NCBI RefSeq assembly: GCF_900142925.1
Contig: NZ_FRCN01000014.1
Location: forward strand, 1 to 64,000
Reading direction: 5' to 3'
Length of the DNA: 64,000 nucleotides
Origin: Chitinophaga sp. CF418
Lineage (GTDB): Bacteria > Bacteroidota > Bacteroidia > Chitinophagales > Chitinophagaceae
A program made the translations under genes and the position numbers. Below, piece after piece: positions 51,501 through 61,156 of this stretch (its first letter is position 1; each line of letters opens with the position of its first letter). Under the pieces are notes generated by a model. It was given only the letters and a program-made list of their open reading frames with translations. It had not been told where the DNA came from and ran no database searches.

Positions 51501-54191
51501 ACCAGTGGTCAGGCAGTATATATCGACTGGCCGGGATGGGCAGAAAGAGTACAGAAAGAGAATCCATCCGAAGCGTCTATGCTGGTATTTACATCAGATA
51601 AAAGCCAGTACAATGTAGGAGACGATATCACACTCACCATTCCAAGCGCCGAAGGCGGCCGCGGACTGGTAAGCATAGAATCCGGCAGCAAGGTGCTGAA
51701 AACCTTCTGGATTGAAACACAGAAAGGTCAGACCGTCTACAAGTTCAAGGCAGAGAAAGAGATGGCGCCAAACATTTATGTGAACGTCAGCCTGCTGCAG
51801 AAACATGCCAATACCCTGAACGACCTGCCTATCCGTATGTATGGCGTGATCCCGATCGCTATTAATGATGCGAATACCGTATTGCAGCCGGTGATCACCA
51901 TGCCTGACAAACTGGAACCTGAACAGAATGCCAGCATCACCATATCTGAAGCGAAAGGAAAAGATATGACCTACACCATCGCCCTGGTGGATGAAGGTCT
52001 GCTCGACCTGACCCGTTTCAAAACACCTGATCCGCACAGTGCTTTCTATGCACGTGAAGCGCTGGGTGTAAAAACATGGGACCTGTTTGATTATGTGATC
52101 GGCGCCTGGGGAGGTGATATAGAACGTATCCTGAGCATCGGTGGTGACGAGGGGCTGAATAAAAACGCAGGTAATGCGAAAGCTAACCGCTTCAAGCCTG
52201 TTGTACTGTACATGGGGCCATTCACACTGAAAGGCGGCAAACAGACCCATAACTTCAAACTGCCGCCATATGTTGGATCTGTGAAAGCAATGGTAGTTGC
52301 AGGTCAGGACGGCGCTTACGGTTCTGCAGAAAAAGTAGTCGCTGTGAAGAAACCGCTCATGCTACTGACCACACTGCCACGTGTATTAGGACCGTCAGAA
52401 ACGATCCAGTTACCGGTAACTGTATTCGGTCTGGAAAATAATATCCGTTCTGCAAAAGTAACATTGGCTACCAGTCCGCTGCTGGAAGTAGTAGGCGAGC
52501 GTACCAAGACTGTTACCTTCCCTCAGCCAGGTGAGCAGATCGTTTACTTTGATGTGCGTGTAAGACCACAGGTAGGTATCGCTAAAGTGAAAGTGACTGC
52601 TACCAGCGGTGCAGCTAAAGCAGAGGAAGAAACCCAGCTGGAAATACGTAATCCAAACCCGGTGATCACTACTGTACAGGAAACAACCCTGCAAGCTGGT
52701 CAGAGCTGGAGCGCTGCCTATAAACCTGCGGGCATGGCCGGTACTAACACCGGCGTACTGGAAGTATCCACTATTCCTGCATTGAACCTGGCGAAACGAC
52801 TGAACTACCTGATCCAGTATCCGCATGGATGTGTGGAACAAACCACCTCCAGCGTATTCCCACAGCTGGCATTGAACCAGCTGATGGACCTGAAACAGGG
52901 CGAACTGGCGAATATAGACCGTAATATCAAAGCAGGTATCAACCGCCTGAAAGGCTTCCAGGCTTCCGACGGCGGTATGAGCTATTGGCCGGGAGAAGGA
53001 CAGTCGGACGAGTGGGGTACCAACTATGCCGGTCACTTCCTGCTGGAAGCACAGGCCAAAGGATATGAGCTGCCTGCCAGCATGCTGGACCAATGGAAAA
53101 AATACCAGCGTAACAAAGCCGGTGCATGGGCTCCTTCCACTACCAATTTCTATGGTGGCGACCTGACACAGGCTTACCGCCTGTATCTGCTGGCGCTGGC
53201 CAAGGTGCCGGAATTGGGTGCAATGAACCGTCTGAAAGAATTCAAGTACCTGTCTAATGAAGCTAAATGGAGACTGGCAGCAGCCTATAAACTGGCTGGT
53301 CAGCCGGAACTGGCCAACAGCCTCGTAAGAACATTACCTACAGAGGTGAAGCCATACAATCAACTGGGTGGCACCTTCGGTTCCGACCTGCGTGATAAAG
53401 CTATGATACTGGAAACGCTCACCATCCTGGGACAACGTGCCCGTGCGAACGAGCTGTTAAAACAGATAGCCGCTAACCTCGCACAGGATAGCTGGTACAG
53501 TACACAAACCACTGCTTATGCACTGATTGCTGTGGCCAAATATTGTGGTGTGAACAGTAGTGGCAATAAGATGACCTTTAGTTATACACTGAATGGCAGC
53601 AGTAATACTGTAAACGGTAGCTCTTATGTAGCCCAGGTGCCTGTTACCTTCGCCAGCATGGCAGATGGTAACATAAGTATCCAGAACAAGGGACAGAATG
53701 TGCTGTATACCCGCCTCATTCTCCAGGGCCGTCCGGATGCCGGCCAGGAGCCAAATGTGCCTAACAATCCGGATGTATTGGATATCCAGGTGAAATACAG
53801 CACCCGCGATGGTAAGGCTATTGATCCGGCATCTCTGCGTCAGGGAGCAGACTTTCTGGCGACTGTCACTATCCGCAACCCCGGTAAACGTGGCTATTAT
53901 GAGCAGATGGCATTGACAGAGATATTCCCAAGTGGATGGGAGATCATCAACACCCGTCTGATGGACAATGACAGTACCTTCCGTTCATCGCCATTCACCT
54001 ACAAGGATATTCGCGATGACAGGGTATACACTTACTTCAACATTGAAGAAAACAAAACACGCACTTATAACGTCCTGCTGAATGCGGCCTACCTCGGCCG
54101 TTATTATCTGCCAGCCGTATCCTGCGAAGCGATGTATGACAATACCATACATGCGTTCCTGCCGGGTAAATGGGTGGAAGTGACGAAATAA
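48594..54191 (+). CDS. Alpha-2-macroglobulin family lipoprotein (bacterial protease trap)
   Basis: 1865 residues, typical of the long bacterial A2M. The lipoprotein signal ends CITACKN. MG domains fill the N-terminal half; a stretch rich in Asp, Glu and Tyr (about residues 465-525, around YYGGYYGND and ERDNPC) interrupts it. The A2M core (LPPYVGSVKAMVVAGQDGAYGSAEK) is followed by an intact thioester motif, Cys1413-Val-Glu-Gln1416, within PHGCVEQTTSS. It should trap invading proteases in the periplasm by covalent capture. pbpC follows 127 bases later, the conserved pair in which A2M guards cell-wall repair. Confidence 0.96.
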   Translation: MGPKKRLAVVSALAVCLLITCITACKNTKTVMNPALAKYIEAYTAGVISRQSTIRVQLTSNVNVTHTQNEPVEEELFDFSPNIKGKAYWVDATTVEFRPDANLEPGKTYKATFKLGKVMKVEKDLKEFDFEFLVIKPSYAIEEYGLKAAGSNVLNKMTFSGAISTADTEDPQQIEKVVNATYDGKKVAITWQHNAADKVSTFTIENLVRAEKGGGSRKLELNWDGNPLKVDRSGKKTIEVPAISDFKVLDVRAVAETEQYVLVQFSDPVSVAQTLDGLIGISGESDLRFSIEGSEVKVFAAKRLEGNYNVVVNEGILNVADSKLEQSFSANIIFENTQPSVTIPGKGVILPESNKLVMPFEAVNLSAVDVTIIKIYENNIPQYLQQNSLDGSAELRRVGRPVVEKTIRLDADKSLNLHKRNRFFLDMEKLLRTEPGAIYRVTIGFRKSYSLLGCSSTESENGTSTNEGESDEEYYGGYYGNDKLDEDDDFWRRYDNYYPYGYSWDERDNPCSNSYYNKDRWASRNVFSSNIGLTAKRGNDNSMLIAVTDIRDTKPMIGVELELLDYQNQVIFKTKSDGEGLATFDLKRKPYLLVAKKDDERGYLKLDDGNSLPLGRFDVKGEEVQSGIKGFLYGERGVWRPGDTLFLTFILEDKQQKLPANHPVTLELYNPKGQLYRQLNGLQSVNGFYRFTTATSPDDLTGNWTAKVKVGGAVFTKNLRIETVKPNRLKIDLNFGRNTTLSKTSPTEGTLNARWLFGATAQNLKAKVDVSLTQQTTSFKNFKDYHFDDPITHFEAESKTIFESSLGENGTAPVKVDLPLGKIAPGQLKASFEIKVFEPGGDFSIDHFSMPYNPFASYTGIKMPEGDRMTGMLLTDKPHPVSIVNVDENGNLLSGNQEVQVELYKIRWRWWWDENGEDEFSNFTQDSYNQLLKKETMTLRGGKGTWNLQIAYPDWGRYLVRVKDLKSGHTSGQAVYIDWPGWAERVQKENPSEASMLVFTSDKSQYNVGDDITLTIPSAEGGRGLVSIESGSKVLKTFWIETQKGQTVYKFKAEKEMAPNIYVNVSLLQKHANTLNDLPIRMYGVIPIAINDANTVLQPVITMPDKLEPEQNASITISEAKGKDMTYTIALVDEGLLDLTRFKTPDPHSAFYAREALGVKTWDLFDYVIGAWGGDIERILSIGGDEGLNKNAGNAKANRFKPVVLYMGPFTLKGGKQTHNFKLPPYVGSVKAMVVAGQDGAYGSAEKVVAVKKPLMLLTTLPRVLGPSETIQLPVTVFGLENNIRSAKVTLATSPLLEVVGERTKTVTFPQPGEQIVYFDVRVRPQVGIAKVKVTATSGAAKAEEETQLEIRNPNPVITTVQETTLQAGQSWSAAYKPAGMAGTNTGVLEVSTIPALNLAKRLNYLIQYPHGCVEQTTSSVFPQLALNQLMDLKQGELANIDRNIKAGINRLKGFQASDGGMSYWPGEGQSDEWGTNYAGHFLLEAQAKGYELPASMLDQWKKYQRNKAGAWAPSTTNFYGGDLTQAYRLYLLALAKVPELGAMNRLKEFKYLSNEAKWRLAAAYKLAGQPELANSLVRTLPTEVKPYNQLGGTFGSDLRDKAMILETLTILGQRARANELLKQIAANLAQDSWYSTQTTAYALIAVAKYCGVNSSGNKMTFSYTLNGSSNTVNGSSYVAQVPVTFASMADGNISIQNKGQNVLYTRLILQGRPDAGQEPNVPNNPDVLDIQVKYSTRDGKAIDPASLRQGADFLATVTIRNPGKRGYYEQMALTEIFPSGWEIINTRLMDNDSTFRSSPFTYKDIRDDRVYTYFNIEENKTRTYNVLLNAAYLGRYYLPAVSCEAMYDNTIHAFLPGKWVEVTK

Positions 54192-54205
54192 GTAATTTGA
54201 ATATT

Positions 54206-54257
54206 GACTGCCGTTTAGTTAAGCAACAGATAGCTTAGCTAAACGGCAGTCTTTTTT
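54206..54257 (+). terminator. Intrinsic terminator between A2M and pbpC genes
   Basis: GACTGCCGTTTAG and CTAAACGGCAGTC are perfect 13-base complements followed by T6. It implies pbpC has its own promoter or relies on read-through. Confidence 0.9.
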
Positions 54258-54318
54258 ATACTACAACAGGCCCCTACATTTTATTCCTATTCCTGATTCT
54301 TATTCCTAATTTTACCTC

Positions 54319-56700
54319 ATGTGGTTCCGAAAACGAAAATGGTGGCTTCTTGCCACAGCCCTGCTCCTTATCCTTTACATCGTCTGTATACCTTCCCGTC
54401 TATTTACCACACCAACCTCATTCGTGATTGAAGACAGTAACGGAGAGCTGTTAAGTGCTACTATTGCTACCGACGGACAATGGCGTTTCCCGGCAGACAA
54501 ACAGGTACCCGATAAATTTGCCAAATGCATTGTTGCCTATGAAGACAAACGTTTCTATCATCATTGGGGGGTAGATATGCTGGCTTTAGGTCGGGCTATC
54601 AGGCAAAACATCAGCAGAAAAAGAGTTGTCAGCGGAGGCAGCACGCTTACGATGCAGGTGATCCGCCTATCGCGTAATCAGCCGCGTACGCTTGTGCAGA
54701 AGCTCATAGAAGCTGTCATGGCAACCCGGCTGGAGTTCTCTTATTCCAAGAAAAGTATTTTATCATTATACGCTGGCAATGCTCCCTTCGGAGGAAATGT
54801 GGTCGGATTGGAAGCCGCTTCCTGGCGGTATTATGGCCGCAGCGCAACACAACTGTCCTGGGGAGAAACAGCAGCACTGGCAGTACTGCCGAACAGCCCT
54901 GCACTTGTACATCCTGGTCGTAACCGGCAGATCCTGTTACAAAAACGCAATCAACTGCTGGATAAGTTGCGGCAGAACAATACGATTGACACCGTGACCT
55001 GTCAGCTGGCCAAGCTGGAGCCTTTGCCCGACCAACCGAAAGCATTGCCACAGGATGCACCGCATTTACTGGATCTGTTCAGGAAAGACTATCAGGCACA
55101 AAAAGATAATAAAGCCGTTACACGTATCAGGACAACGCTGGAAGCATCATTGCAAAGGAATGTCAGCAATATCGTAGAGCGTTATCATAGTATCTACAAA
55201 GCGAATGGTATCAACAATGCAGCCGCCATTGTACTGGATGTAGAAACAGGTAATACACTTGCTTATGTGGGCAATGTGTATCATCCGGAAGATCCTGAGA
55301 CGGAAAGCCATGTAGACATTATACAGGCTCCACGCAGTCCGGGCAGTACGCTGAAACCTTTCTTATACGCAGCCATGCTGAATGATGGGATGATATTACC
55401 GCATTCCCTGGTAGCAGATGTCCCTACACAGATAGCAGGTTACACACCGCAGAACTTTGACCTGGGATACGATGGCGCAGTTCCCGCCAGTAAAGCCCTT
55501 GCACGTTCGCTCAATATTCCGGCAGTCAGAATGTTACAGCAATACCGTTATGAAAGGTTGCATGCATTGCTAAAGCAGATGGGGATGACAACATTGACCC
55601 AACCTGCTGACCATTACGGTCTTTCACTCATCCTCGGCGGCGGAGAGTCTAATTTATGGGAACTGTCTGGCATGTATGCCAGCATGGCCCGTACACTGCT
55701 GCACCTGGATCAGTATAACGGGAAATATGATGCAGATGATATCCATCCACCGAACTATATACAGGGTGCTAAACTGGTGTCAAAACATTCACCGGCAAGC
55801 AGTGGCATACTGGATGCAGGCGCCATCTGGTATACCTTTCAGGCGATGGAAGAGGTGATGCGTCCGGGAGAAGAATTACTCTGGCAGCAGTTCTCTTCAT
55901 CACAGCGTATTGCATGGAAAACGGGTACCAGCTTTGGTTTCAGAGATGGTTGGGCTGTCGGCGTTACACCGCAATATGTAGTAGGTGTATGGGTAGGCAA
56001 TGCGGATGGCGAAGGCAGACCAGGGCTGATAGGAGTGTCTACAGCGGCGCCTATACTTTTTGATGTATTCCGCTTACTACAAACCGGCAGCTGGTTTAAT
56101 ACGCCGTACAGTAAATTGCAAAAGATAGAAGTCTGCCGGCAAAGTGGCTACAGGGCCAGCGATCTTTGCCTGGAGAAAGACTCTATTGCCGTGCCAGTCA
56201 GTGGATTGCGCTCAGGTTTATGCCCATATCATCAACTGGTACACCTTGATCATACAGGCAAGTGGCGCGTCACAGCAGACTGTGAAGCACCATCTCAAAT
56301 GCAGCATGTACCATGGTTTGTGTTGCCGCCAGCTATGGAATTTTACTATCGCTCGAAACATAATTACCTGCCACTCCCACCATATAAAGCGGAATGCCTG
56401 GCCACACTCAATGCCGACAAGGCGCCTATGGAGCTGATTTATCCAAGACCGAACGCACGTATTTATGTACCTGTAGAAATAGATGGTACGCCGGGAGAGG
56501 CCGTATTTACGGCAACACACCGTAATGCAACGGAGAAGATCTACTGGCACCTGGATAACAATTACATTGGTACCACACAGGAATTCCATCAGTTAGCACT
56601 GCATCCCGCTGCGGGTAAACATACCATCACACTGGTTGATGAGCAGGGAGAACAGATCCATGTATCATTTGAGACATTGGAGAAGAAGAACGAAGATTAG
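54319..56700 (+). CDS. pbpC: Penicillin-binding protein 1C
   Basis: 793 residues. One N-terminal membrane anchor (WWLLATALLLILYIVCI) is followed by a GT51 glycosyltransferase domain with catalytic Glu75 in YEDKRFYHHWG and GGSTLTMQ, then a transpeptidase domain with Ser343 in SPGSTLKPF, SLN in the second motif and KTGT in AWKTGTSFG, and a C-terminal BiPBP_C domain. It polymerises peptidoglycan at the inner membrane. Partner of the upstream A2M. Its stop overlaps that of rarA by 4 bases. Confidence 0.96.
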   Translation: MWFRKRKWWLLATALLLILYIVCIPSRLFTTPTSFVIEDSNGELLSATIATDGQWRFPADKQVPDKFAKCIVAYEDKRFYHHWGVDMLALGRAIRQNISRKRVVSGGSTLTMQVIRLSRNQPRTLVQKLIEAVMATRLEFSYSKKSILSLYAGNAPFGGNVVGLEAASWRYYGRSATQLSWGETAALAVLPNSPALVHPGRNRQILLQKRNQLLDKLRQNNTIDTVTCQLAKLEPLPDQPKALPQDAPHLLDLFRKDYQAQKDNKAVTRIRTTLEASLQRNVSNIVERYHSIYKANGINNAAAIVLDVETGNTLAYVGNVYHPEDPETESHVDIIQAPRSPGSTLKPFLYAAMLNDGMILPHSLVADVPTQIAGYTPQNFDLGYDGAVPASKALARSLNIPAVRMLQQYRYERLHALLKQMGMTTLTQPADHYGLSLILGGGESNLWELSGMYASMARTLLHLDQYNGKYDADDIHPPNYIQGAKLVSKHSPASSGILDAGAIWYTFQAMEEVMRPGEELLWQQFSSSQRIAWKTGTSFGFRDGWAVGVTPQYVVGVWVGNADGEGRPGLIGVSTAAPILFDVFRLLQTGSWFNTPYSKLQKIEVCRQSGYRASDLCLEKDSIAVPVSGLRSGLCPYHQLVHLDHTGKWRVTADCEAPSQMQHVPWFVLPPAMEFYYRSKHNYLPLPPYKAECLATLNADKAPMELIYPRPNARIYVPVEIDGTPGEAVFTATHRNATEKIYWHLDNNYIGTTQEFHQLALHPAAGKHTITLVDEQGEQIHVSFETLEKKNED

Positions 56701-57956
56701 TAACCGTACTTCTCCTTCCATAAGCTGCGCAGGTGTTTTCTCATTTCATCCTCCCTCGCATTCTTGCCGGGGTCATAGAGCTTCATGCCTTTGATCCTGT
56801 CCGGCAGGTATTCCTGCGGAGAAAAATTGTTCTCATAGTCATGAGAATATTCATATCCTTTATGATATCCCATGTCCTTCATCATCTTGGTAGGCGCATT
56901 ACGTATATTCATTGGCACTGGCAAGTCGCCGGTCTGTGACACGACAGACATTGCATTATTAATGGCCATATACGCGGCATTGCTCTTCGCAGACGAGGCC
57001 AGATAAGTAGTACATTGGGAAAGGATAATCCTTGCTTCCGGATAACCGATCATGGCTACCGCCTGAAAGCAGCTGGTAGCCAGCAGCAAAGCATTGGGAT
57101 TGGCGTTGCCAATATCCTCAGATGCCAGTATCACCAGGCGGCGGGCAATGAATTTCACATCCTCACCACCTTCTATCATTCTCGCCAGGTAGTATACAGC
57201 TGCATTGGGATCGCTTCCACGAACAGATTTGATAAATGCAGAGATGATGTCATAGTGTTGTTCACCTGTCTTATCATAGATCGCTACGCGCTGCTGCGCA
57301 ATGTCCATCACCTTCTGATCGGTAATTACGATGGGCATTTCATTTTGCAGGGTATTTACCACCAGTTCAAACAGGTTAAGCAGCTTACGGGCATCCCCAC
57401 CAGAGATATTAAACAAGGCAGTGGTTTCCTTCAGTTCTATTTGTTTACTGCCCAGCCATTCATCCTGTTTCATAGCCTGATGCAGCAGCTGTAACAACTC
57501 GGCTTCACTAAGTGGCTTGAGTACATATACCTGGCTGCGGGACAACAATGCGGAATTGACCTCGAAGGAAGGATTCTCTGTAGTGGCGCCTATCAGTGTA
57601 ATGATACCTTTTTCAACAGCCCCCAGCAGGGCATCCTGTTGCGATTTATTGAACCGGTGTATTTCATCAATGAATAGCACGGCATAGCCCTGTTTACGGG
57701 CTACCTCGATCACTTCACGTACTTCTTTTACACCAGCAGAAATAGCACTGAGTGTATAAAAGGGTACATCCAGTGTATGTGCAATAATATTGGCAATGGT
57801 GGTCTTACCTACGCCCGGAGGCCCCCACAGGATCATTGAAGGGATCTTTCCCTGCCGCAGGGCAGTACGTAATATACTGTCCTTGCCGGTCAGGTGTTCC
57901 TGTCCCACCAGCTCATCCAGTGTCTCCGGTCTTATTCGCTCGGCTAATGGTTCCAT
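56697..57956 (-). CDS. rarA: Replication-associated recombination protein A (AAA+ ATPase)
   Basis: 419 residues, normal for RarA/MgsA. The protein helps stalled replication forks. Motifs: LAERIRPETLDELVGQEHLTG at the N-terminus, Walker A GPPGVGKTT, Walker B FIDEIHRFNK, sensor 1 IGATTENPSFEVN, arginine finger in LLSRSQVY, and the MgsA C-terminal domain (RMIEGGEDVKFIARRLV; YEYSHDYENNFSPQEYLP). A small membrane-protein gene precedes it 37 bases upstream on the same strand. Confidence 0.97.
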   Translation of the reverse strand: MEPLAERIRPETLDELVGQEHLTGKDSILRTALRQGKIPSMILWGPPGVGKTTIANIIAHTLDVPFYTLSAISAGVKEVREVIEVARKQGYAVLFIDEIHRFNKSQQDALLGAVEKGIITLIGATTENPSFEVNSALLSRSQVYVLKPLSEAELLQLLHQAMKQDEWLGSKQIELKETTALFNISGGDARKLLNLFELVVNTLQNEMPIVITDQKVMDIAQQRVAIYDKTGEQHYDIISAFIKSVRGSDPNAAVYYLARMIEGGEDVKFIARRLVILASEDIGNANPNALLLATSCFQAVAMIGYPEARIILSQCTTYLASSAKSNAAYMAINNAMSVVSQTGDLPVPMNIRNAPTKMMKDMGYHKGYEYSHDYENNFSPQEYLPDRIKGMKLYDPGKNAREDEMRKHLRSLWKEKYGY

Positions 57957-57993
57957 TATACAGTAATATTAAGTGTTTGGGATGCCTCAGACA

Positions 57994-58533
57994 TCATGCA
58001 TCCAGATCAAGATCAATATGTTTGTCGTCTTCCTGCTTTTTCTTCCATTGTTGCAGGAAGGACAAGGATAACAAAGCATTCACTATGATTGTGCTGCCAT
58101 ACAGGAAGAGGAAGATCTGCATCCCGGTTATTATTTTATCCATTAGTCCCTTCATGGATTCCAGCTGGTGAAGCTGTTCATCATTCATCTGGCTGCTCAT
58201 TTCTTTTATGTACAGGTCCTTATAGGCAAAAATAGCAATGGCGCCGATCAGCATAAAAGCTCCTACCAATATTGAGTAACCACCCATGATACGGATACCG
58301 CCGGGTGTGTTTTCTTTTAGTGTAAAACCGGGTTCCTGGAGGCTCCTTTGCAGGTATGCCGAGAGGATGGCATGAATAAAAACCCCGCCGAACATAACAA
58401 TGGAGACCAATCCCTGGCCGAATGCCCCCATCAGCATGGATGTGAAATTCAGCAGCAGAAAGAATCCTGTGATGAACAAGTTAATCCCTGTCAGTGCCTT
58501 AAACAATTTAAATCTAAAAGTCATGTATTCCAT
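57994..58533 (-). CDS. Four-helix membrane protein, unknown function
   Basis: 179 residues with four hydrophobic helices (LFITGFFLLLNFTSML; GLVSIVMFGGVFIHAILSAYL; GYSILVGAFMLIGAIAIFAY; MQIFLFLYGSTIIVNALLSL) and an acidic-lysine C-terminus (KKKQEDDKHIDLDLDA). The ATG three codons downstream (MTFRF) is an equally good start. I do not recognise the family. It sits 37 bases before rarA and may share its transcript. Confidence 0.75.
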   Translation of the reverse strand: MEYMTFRFKLFKALTGINLFITGFFLLLNFTSMLMGAFGQGLVSIVMFGGVFIHAILSAYLQRSLQEPGFTLKENTPGGIRIMGGYSILVGAFMLIGAIAIFAYKDLYIKEMSSQMNDEQLHQLESMKGLMDKIITGMQIFLFLYGSTIIVNALLSLSFLQQWKKKQEDDKHIDLDLDA

Positions 58534-58666
58534 TTTTACAGATTACAAACCTACTAAACAACCGGCAAACCACCCAGTATACTACCTGACCTGCTGCCGT
58601 CTATAAAAAAGCGATGCGTCTGCATGGGATGTTTTAGTTATATTGAGTTACTAAACCTGTTTACAT

Positions 58667-60727
58667 ATGAAGAGCACATACGCTTTACATCTTCCATTGC
58701 TGGCAGCTGTATCCCTTATGGCGGCCTGTAACAACAACACCACCAAACAGACACAGGCAGGACCAGACACAACCAAAGTCCCCGCTTTCGAAGTACGTTC
58801 AATTGATTCAACCGCAAAGCCTTGCGATGATTTTGACCAGTTTGTAAATGGCAGCTGGAAAAAAAACAATCCTATTCCTTCAACTGAAAGCCGTTGGGGC
58901 GCCTTCAATGTACTAGATAAGGAAAATAAAGAAGTACGGTTGAAAGGCATCATTCTTGCCCTGGCAGAGCAAAAAGATCTGAAAAAGGGAACGGAAGAGC
59001 AGCAGATCTCCGACTTTTACCGCTCATTCCTCGATACTGCCACTATCGAAAAACTGGGTATAACGCCCCTGCAGCCTTACCTCGATAAGATTAACGGTAT
59101 CAAGAACCTTACAGATTTTGCAAAAGTATCCGGCGAACTGGAAATGATCGGTATTCCCAGCGTCGTGAACTTTGGTGTTGATGCAGATGGCCGTAACAGT
59201 AAGATGAATGCCGTGTACCAGGTACAGGATGGCTTGAGTCTTGGTGAAAGAAGCTATTATGAAAGGCCTGACTCCAGCACAGCAGAGGTGCGTAATGAGT
59301 TTGTAAGCCACATCAACAAGCAATTCTCACAGGCAGGTTTTAAGGATGCGGACCCAGGTAAGACCATCCTGGATTTCGAAACCAAAGTAGCGAAGCTCCA
59401 GCTCAGCAACGTGGAACTGCGCGACCCTGTGGCAACCTACAATAAAGCACATTACAGCGAATTAAAGAAACTGGCCCCGGACTTTGACTGGGATGTATTT
59501 ACAGGTACACAGGGTATCAAGACCGATACTATGATCCTCCAGAACAAAAAGTATCTGACATATGTATCCATGCTGTTAAAGGGCACCTCTCCTGAAACAC
59601 TCAAAACCTGGATGCGCTGGCAGGTATTATCTCATTTTGCCAGCTATCTGTCAAAACCGATAGACGACGAGAATTTCCACTTCTTTGCTACTGTAATGCG
59701 TGGCGCCAAACAACAGCGCCTCCGCCTGGAACGCGCTATCCGCGCTACCGACGGTATCATGGGTATGCCGCTGGGAAAAGTATTTGCCAAGAAATATTTC
59801 CCTGAAAGCTCCAAACAGAAGGTATCTGAAATGATCGAGAACGTACGCGCCGTATACGGACAGCGTATCGACAGCCTGACCTGGATGAGCGCTACCACCA
59901 AAGAGATGGCGCATAAAAAACTGGCGTCCTTCACTTATAAGATCGGTTATCCTGATAAATGGAAAGATTATTCCACCATTGATATTAAACCAGGCTCCCT
60001 GGTTGAGAACCTCGTTTCTGCCGCTCATTACGGACATAAAGAGGCGCTCGATAAGATCGGTAAACCAGTGGACAAAGCTGAATGGGGTATGACACCTCAG
60101 ACGGTGAACGCATATTACAACCCGCTGAACAACGAAGTGGTATTTCCAGCTGGTATCCTTCAGCCGCCATTCTTCAATGCAGATGCTGATGATGCCATCA
60201 ACTACGGGGGTATTATTGCGGTGATCGGTCACGAGTTCACCCATGGCTTTGACGATCAGGGTTCCCAGTACGATGCAGATGGTAACCTGAAGAATTGGTG
60301 GACAGATGCCGACCGTAAGAACTTCATGGCCTTGGCCAAACGCTATATCAACTATTTCAGCAGCATTGAGGTGCAGAAAGGCTTCTTTATCAATGGAGCA
60401 CTGACCATCGGTGAAAACATTGCTGACCTGGGCGGTCTGACACTGGCTTACAGCGCGCTGGAAAAATCCCTGAAAGGTAAACCTGAGCCAGCCCTGATCG
60501 ACGGGTTTAATTGGAAACAGCGTTTCTTCCTGGGTTGGGCGCAGGTATGGCATGCTAATACCACTGAAGCTGCCCTGCGTAACCAGATACAGACAGATCC
60601 GCATTCTCCTGCCAGAGATCGTATCAACGGACCTTTGCCTCACATGAAAGCTTTTGCTGATGCCTGGGGTTGCGCTCCCGGTAGCAAAATGTGCCTGACC
60701 GACGATAAACGTGTTGTGATCTGGTAA
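58667..60727 (+). CDS. M13 family zinc metallopeptidase lipoprotein (second copy)
   Basis: 686 residues. A lipoprotein signal (LLAAVSLMAACNN) precedes the neprilysin fold. The zinc motif is H522-E-F-T-H526 in VIGHEFTHGFDDQGSQYD, with GENIADLGG supplying the third ligand, and NAYYNPLNNEVVFPAG lining the cleft. It ends in an MCLTDDKRVVIW tail with the usual cysteine before the terminal tryptophan. It probably degrades small peptides at the cell envelope. Same family as the M13 gene at 19.9 kb, not adjacent to it. Confidence 0.96.
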   Translation: MKSTYALHLPLLAAVSLMAACNNNTTKQTQAGPDTTKVPAFEVRSIDSTAKPCDDFDQFVNGSWKKNNPIPSTESRWGAFNVLDKENKEVRLKGIILALAEQKDLKKGTEEQQISDFYRSFLDTATIEKLGITPLQPYLDKINGIKNLTDFAKVSGELEMIGIPSVVNFGVDADGRNSKMNAVYQVQDGLSLGERSYYERPDSSTAEVRNEFVSHINKQFSQAGFKDADPGKTILDFETKVAKLQLSNVELRDPVATYNKAHYSELKKLAPDFDWDVFTGTQGIKTDTMILQNKKYLTYVSMLLKGTSPETLKTWMRWQVLSHFASYLSKPIDDENFHFFATVMRGAKQQRLRLERAIRATDGIMGMPLGKVFAKKYFPESSKQKVSEMIENVRAVYGQRIDSLTWMSATTKEMAHKKLASFTYKIGYPDKWKDYSTIDIKPGSLVENLVSAAHYGHKEALDKIGKPVDKAEWGMTPQTVNAYYNPLNNEVVFPAGILQPPFFNADADDAINYGGIIAVIGHEFTHGFDDQGSQYDADGNLKNWWTDADRKNFMALAKRYINYFSSIEVQKGFFINGALTIGENIADLGGLTLAYSALEKSLKGKPEPALIDGFNWKQRFFLGWAQVWHANTTEAALRNQIQTDPHSPARDRINGPLPHMKAFADAWGCAPGSKMCLTDDKRVVIW

Positions 60728-60731
60728 GCTA

Positions 60732-60792
60732 TTTTACTTGAAATAATAAGGGGGCTCGCGTAAAACCGGGCCCCCTTTATTATTTTAAGTAA
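60732..60792. terminator. Long intrinsic terminator after the M13 gene
   Basis: ACTT-n-AAATAATAA-n-GGGGGC is matched by GCCCCC-n-TTATTATTT-n-AAGT across an 18-base loop. Confidence 0.85.
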
Positions 60793-60901
60793 AATCACTG
60801 CTTTTACCGCAAACCAATCATCAATCTCCGGGATTTATACAATACATTCTATTCATTATGTCTTAATTTTGCTTATTATTCACCGGATTAAAACAGTAAC
60901 A

Positions 60902-61135
60902 ATGACCGGCATTTTGAAACAATATCGCACAGAGATCCGCAATATATTGGTCCTCACCTTAGTGGTGATGCTTCTCCCATATTTACCCAAACTGGGCGCC
61001 TACCTGCTGACCACCACTACAGGAGCCATTATTGCCCTGAGCCTGGCGGGAAGTTTAGTACTGGCCTTTACACTGAAAATATACTTTCGCATATTGGTAA
61101 TGCGTATTAATAATGACAACAAAACTGTTGCCTGA
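60902..61135 (+). CDS. Small two-helix membrane protein, unknown
   Basis: 77 residues from the ATG giving MTGILKQYRTEIRN; an upstream in-frame ATG lacks context. Two hydrophobic helices (ILVLTLVVMLLPYLPKLGAYL and GAIIALSLAGSLVLAFTL) precede a basic tail. No family recognised. The YHS lipoprotein gene begins 21 bases later, so they are probably co-transcribed. Confidence 0.6.
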   Translation: MTGILKQYRTEIRNILVLTLVVMLLPYLPKLGAYLLTTTTGAIIALSLAGSLVLAFTLKIYFRILVMRINNDNKTVA

Positions 61136-61156
61136 TTCCTTTAAACGCAACCTATT

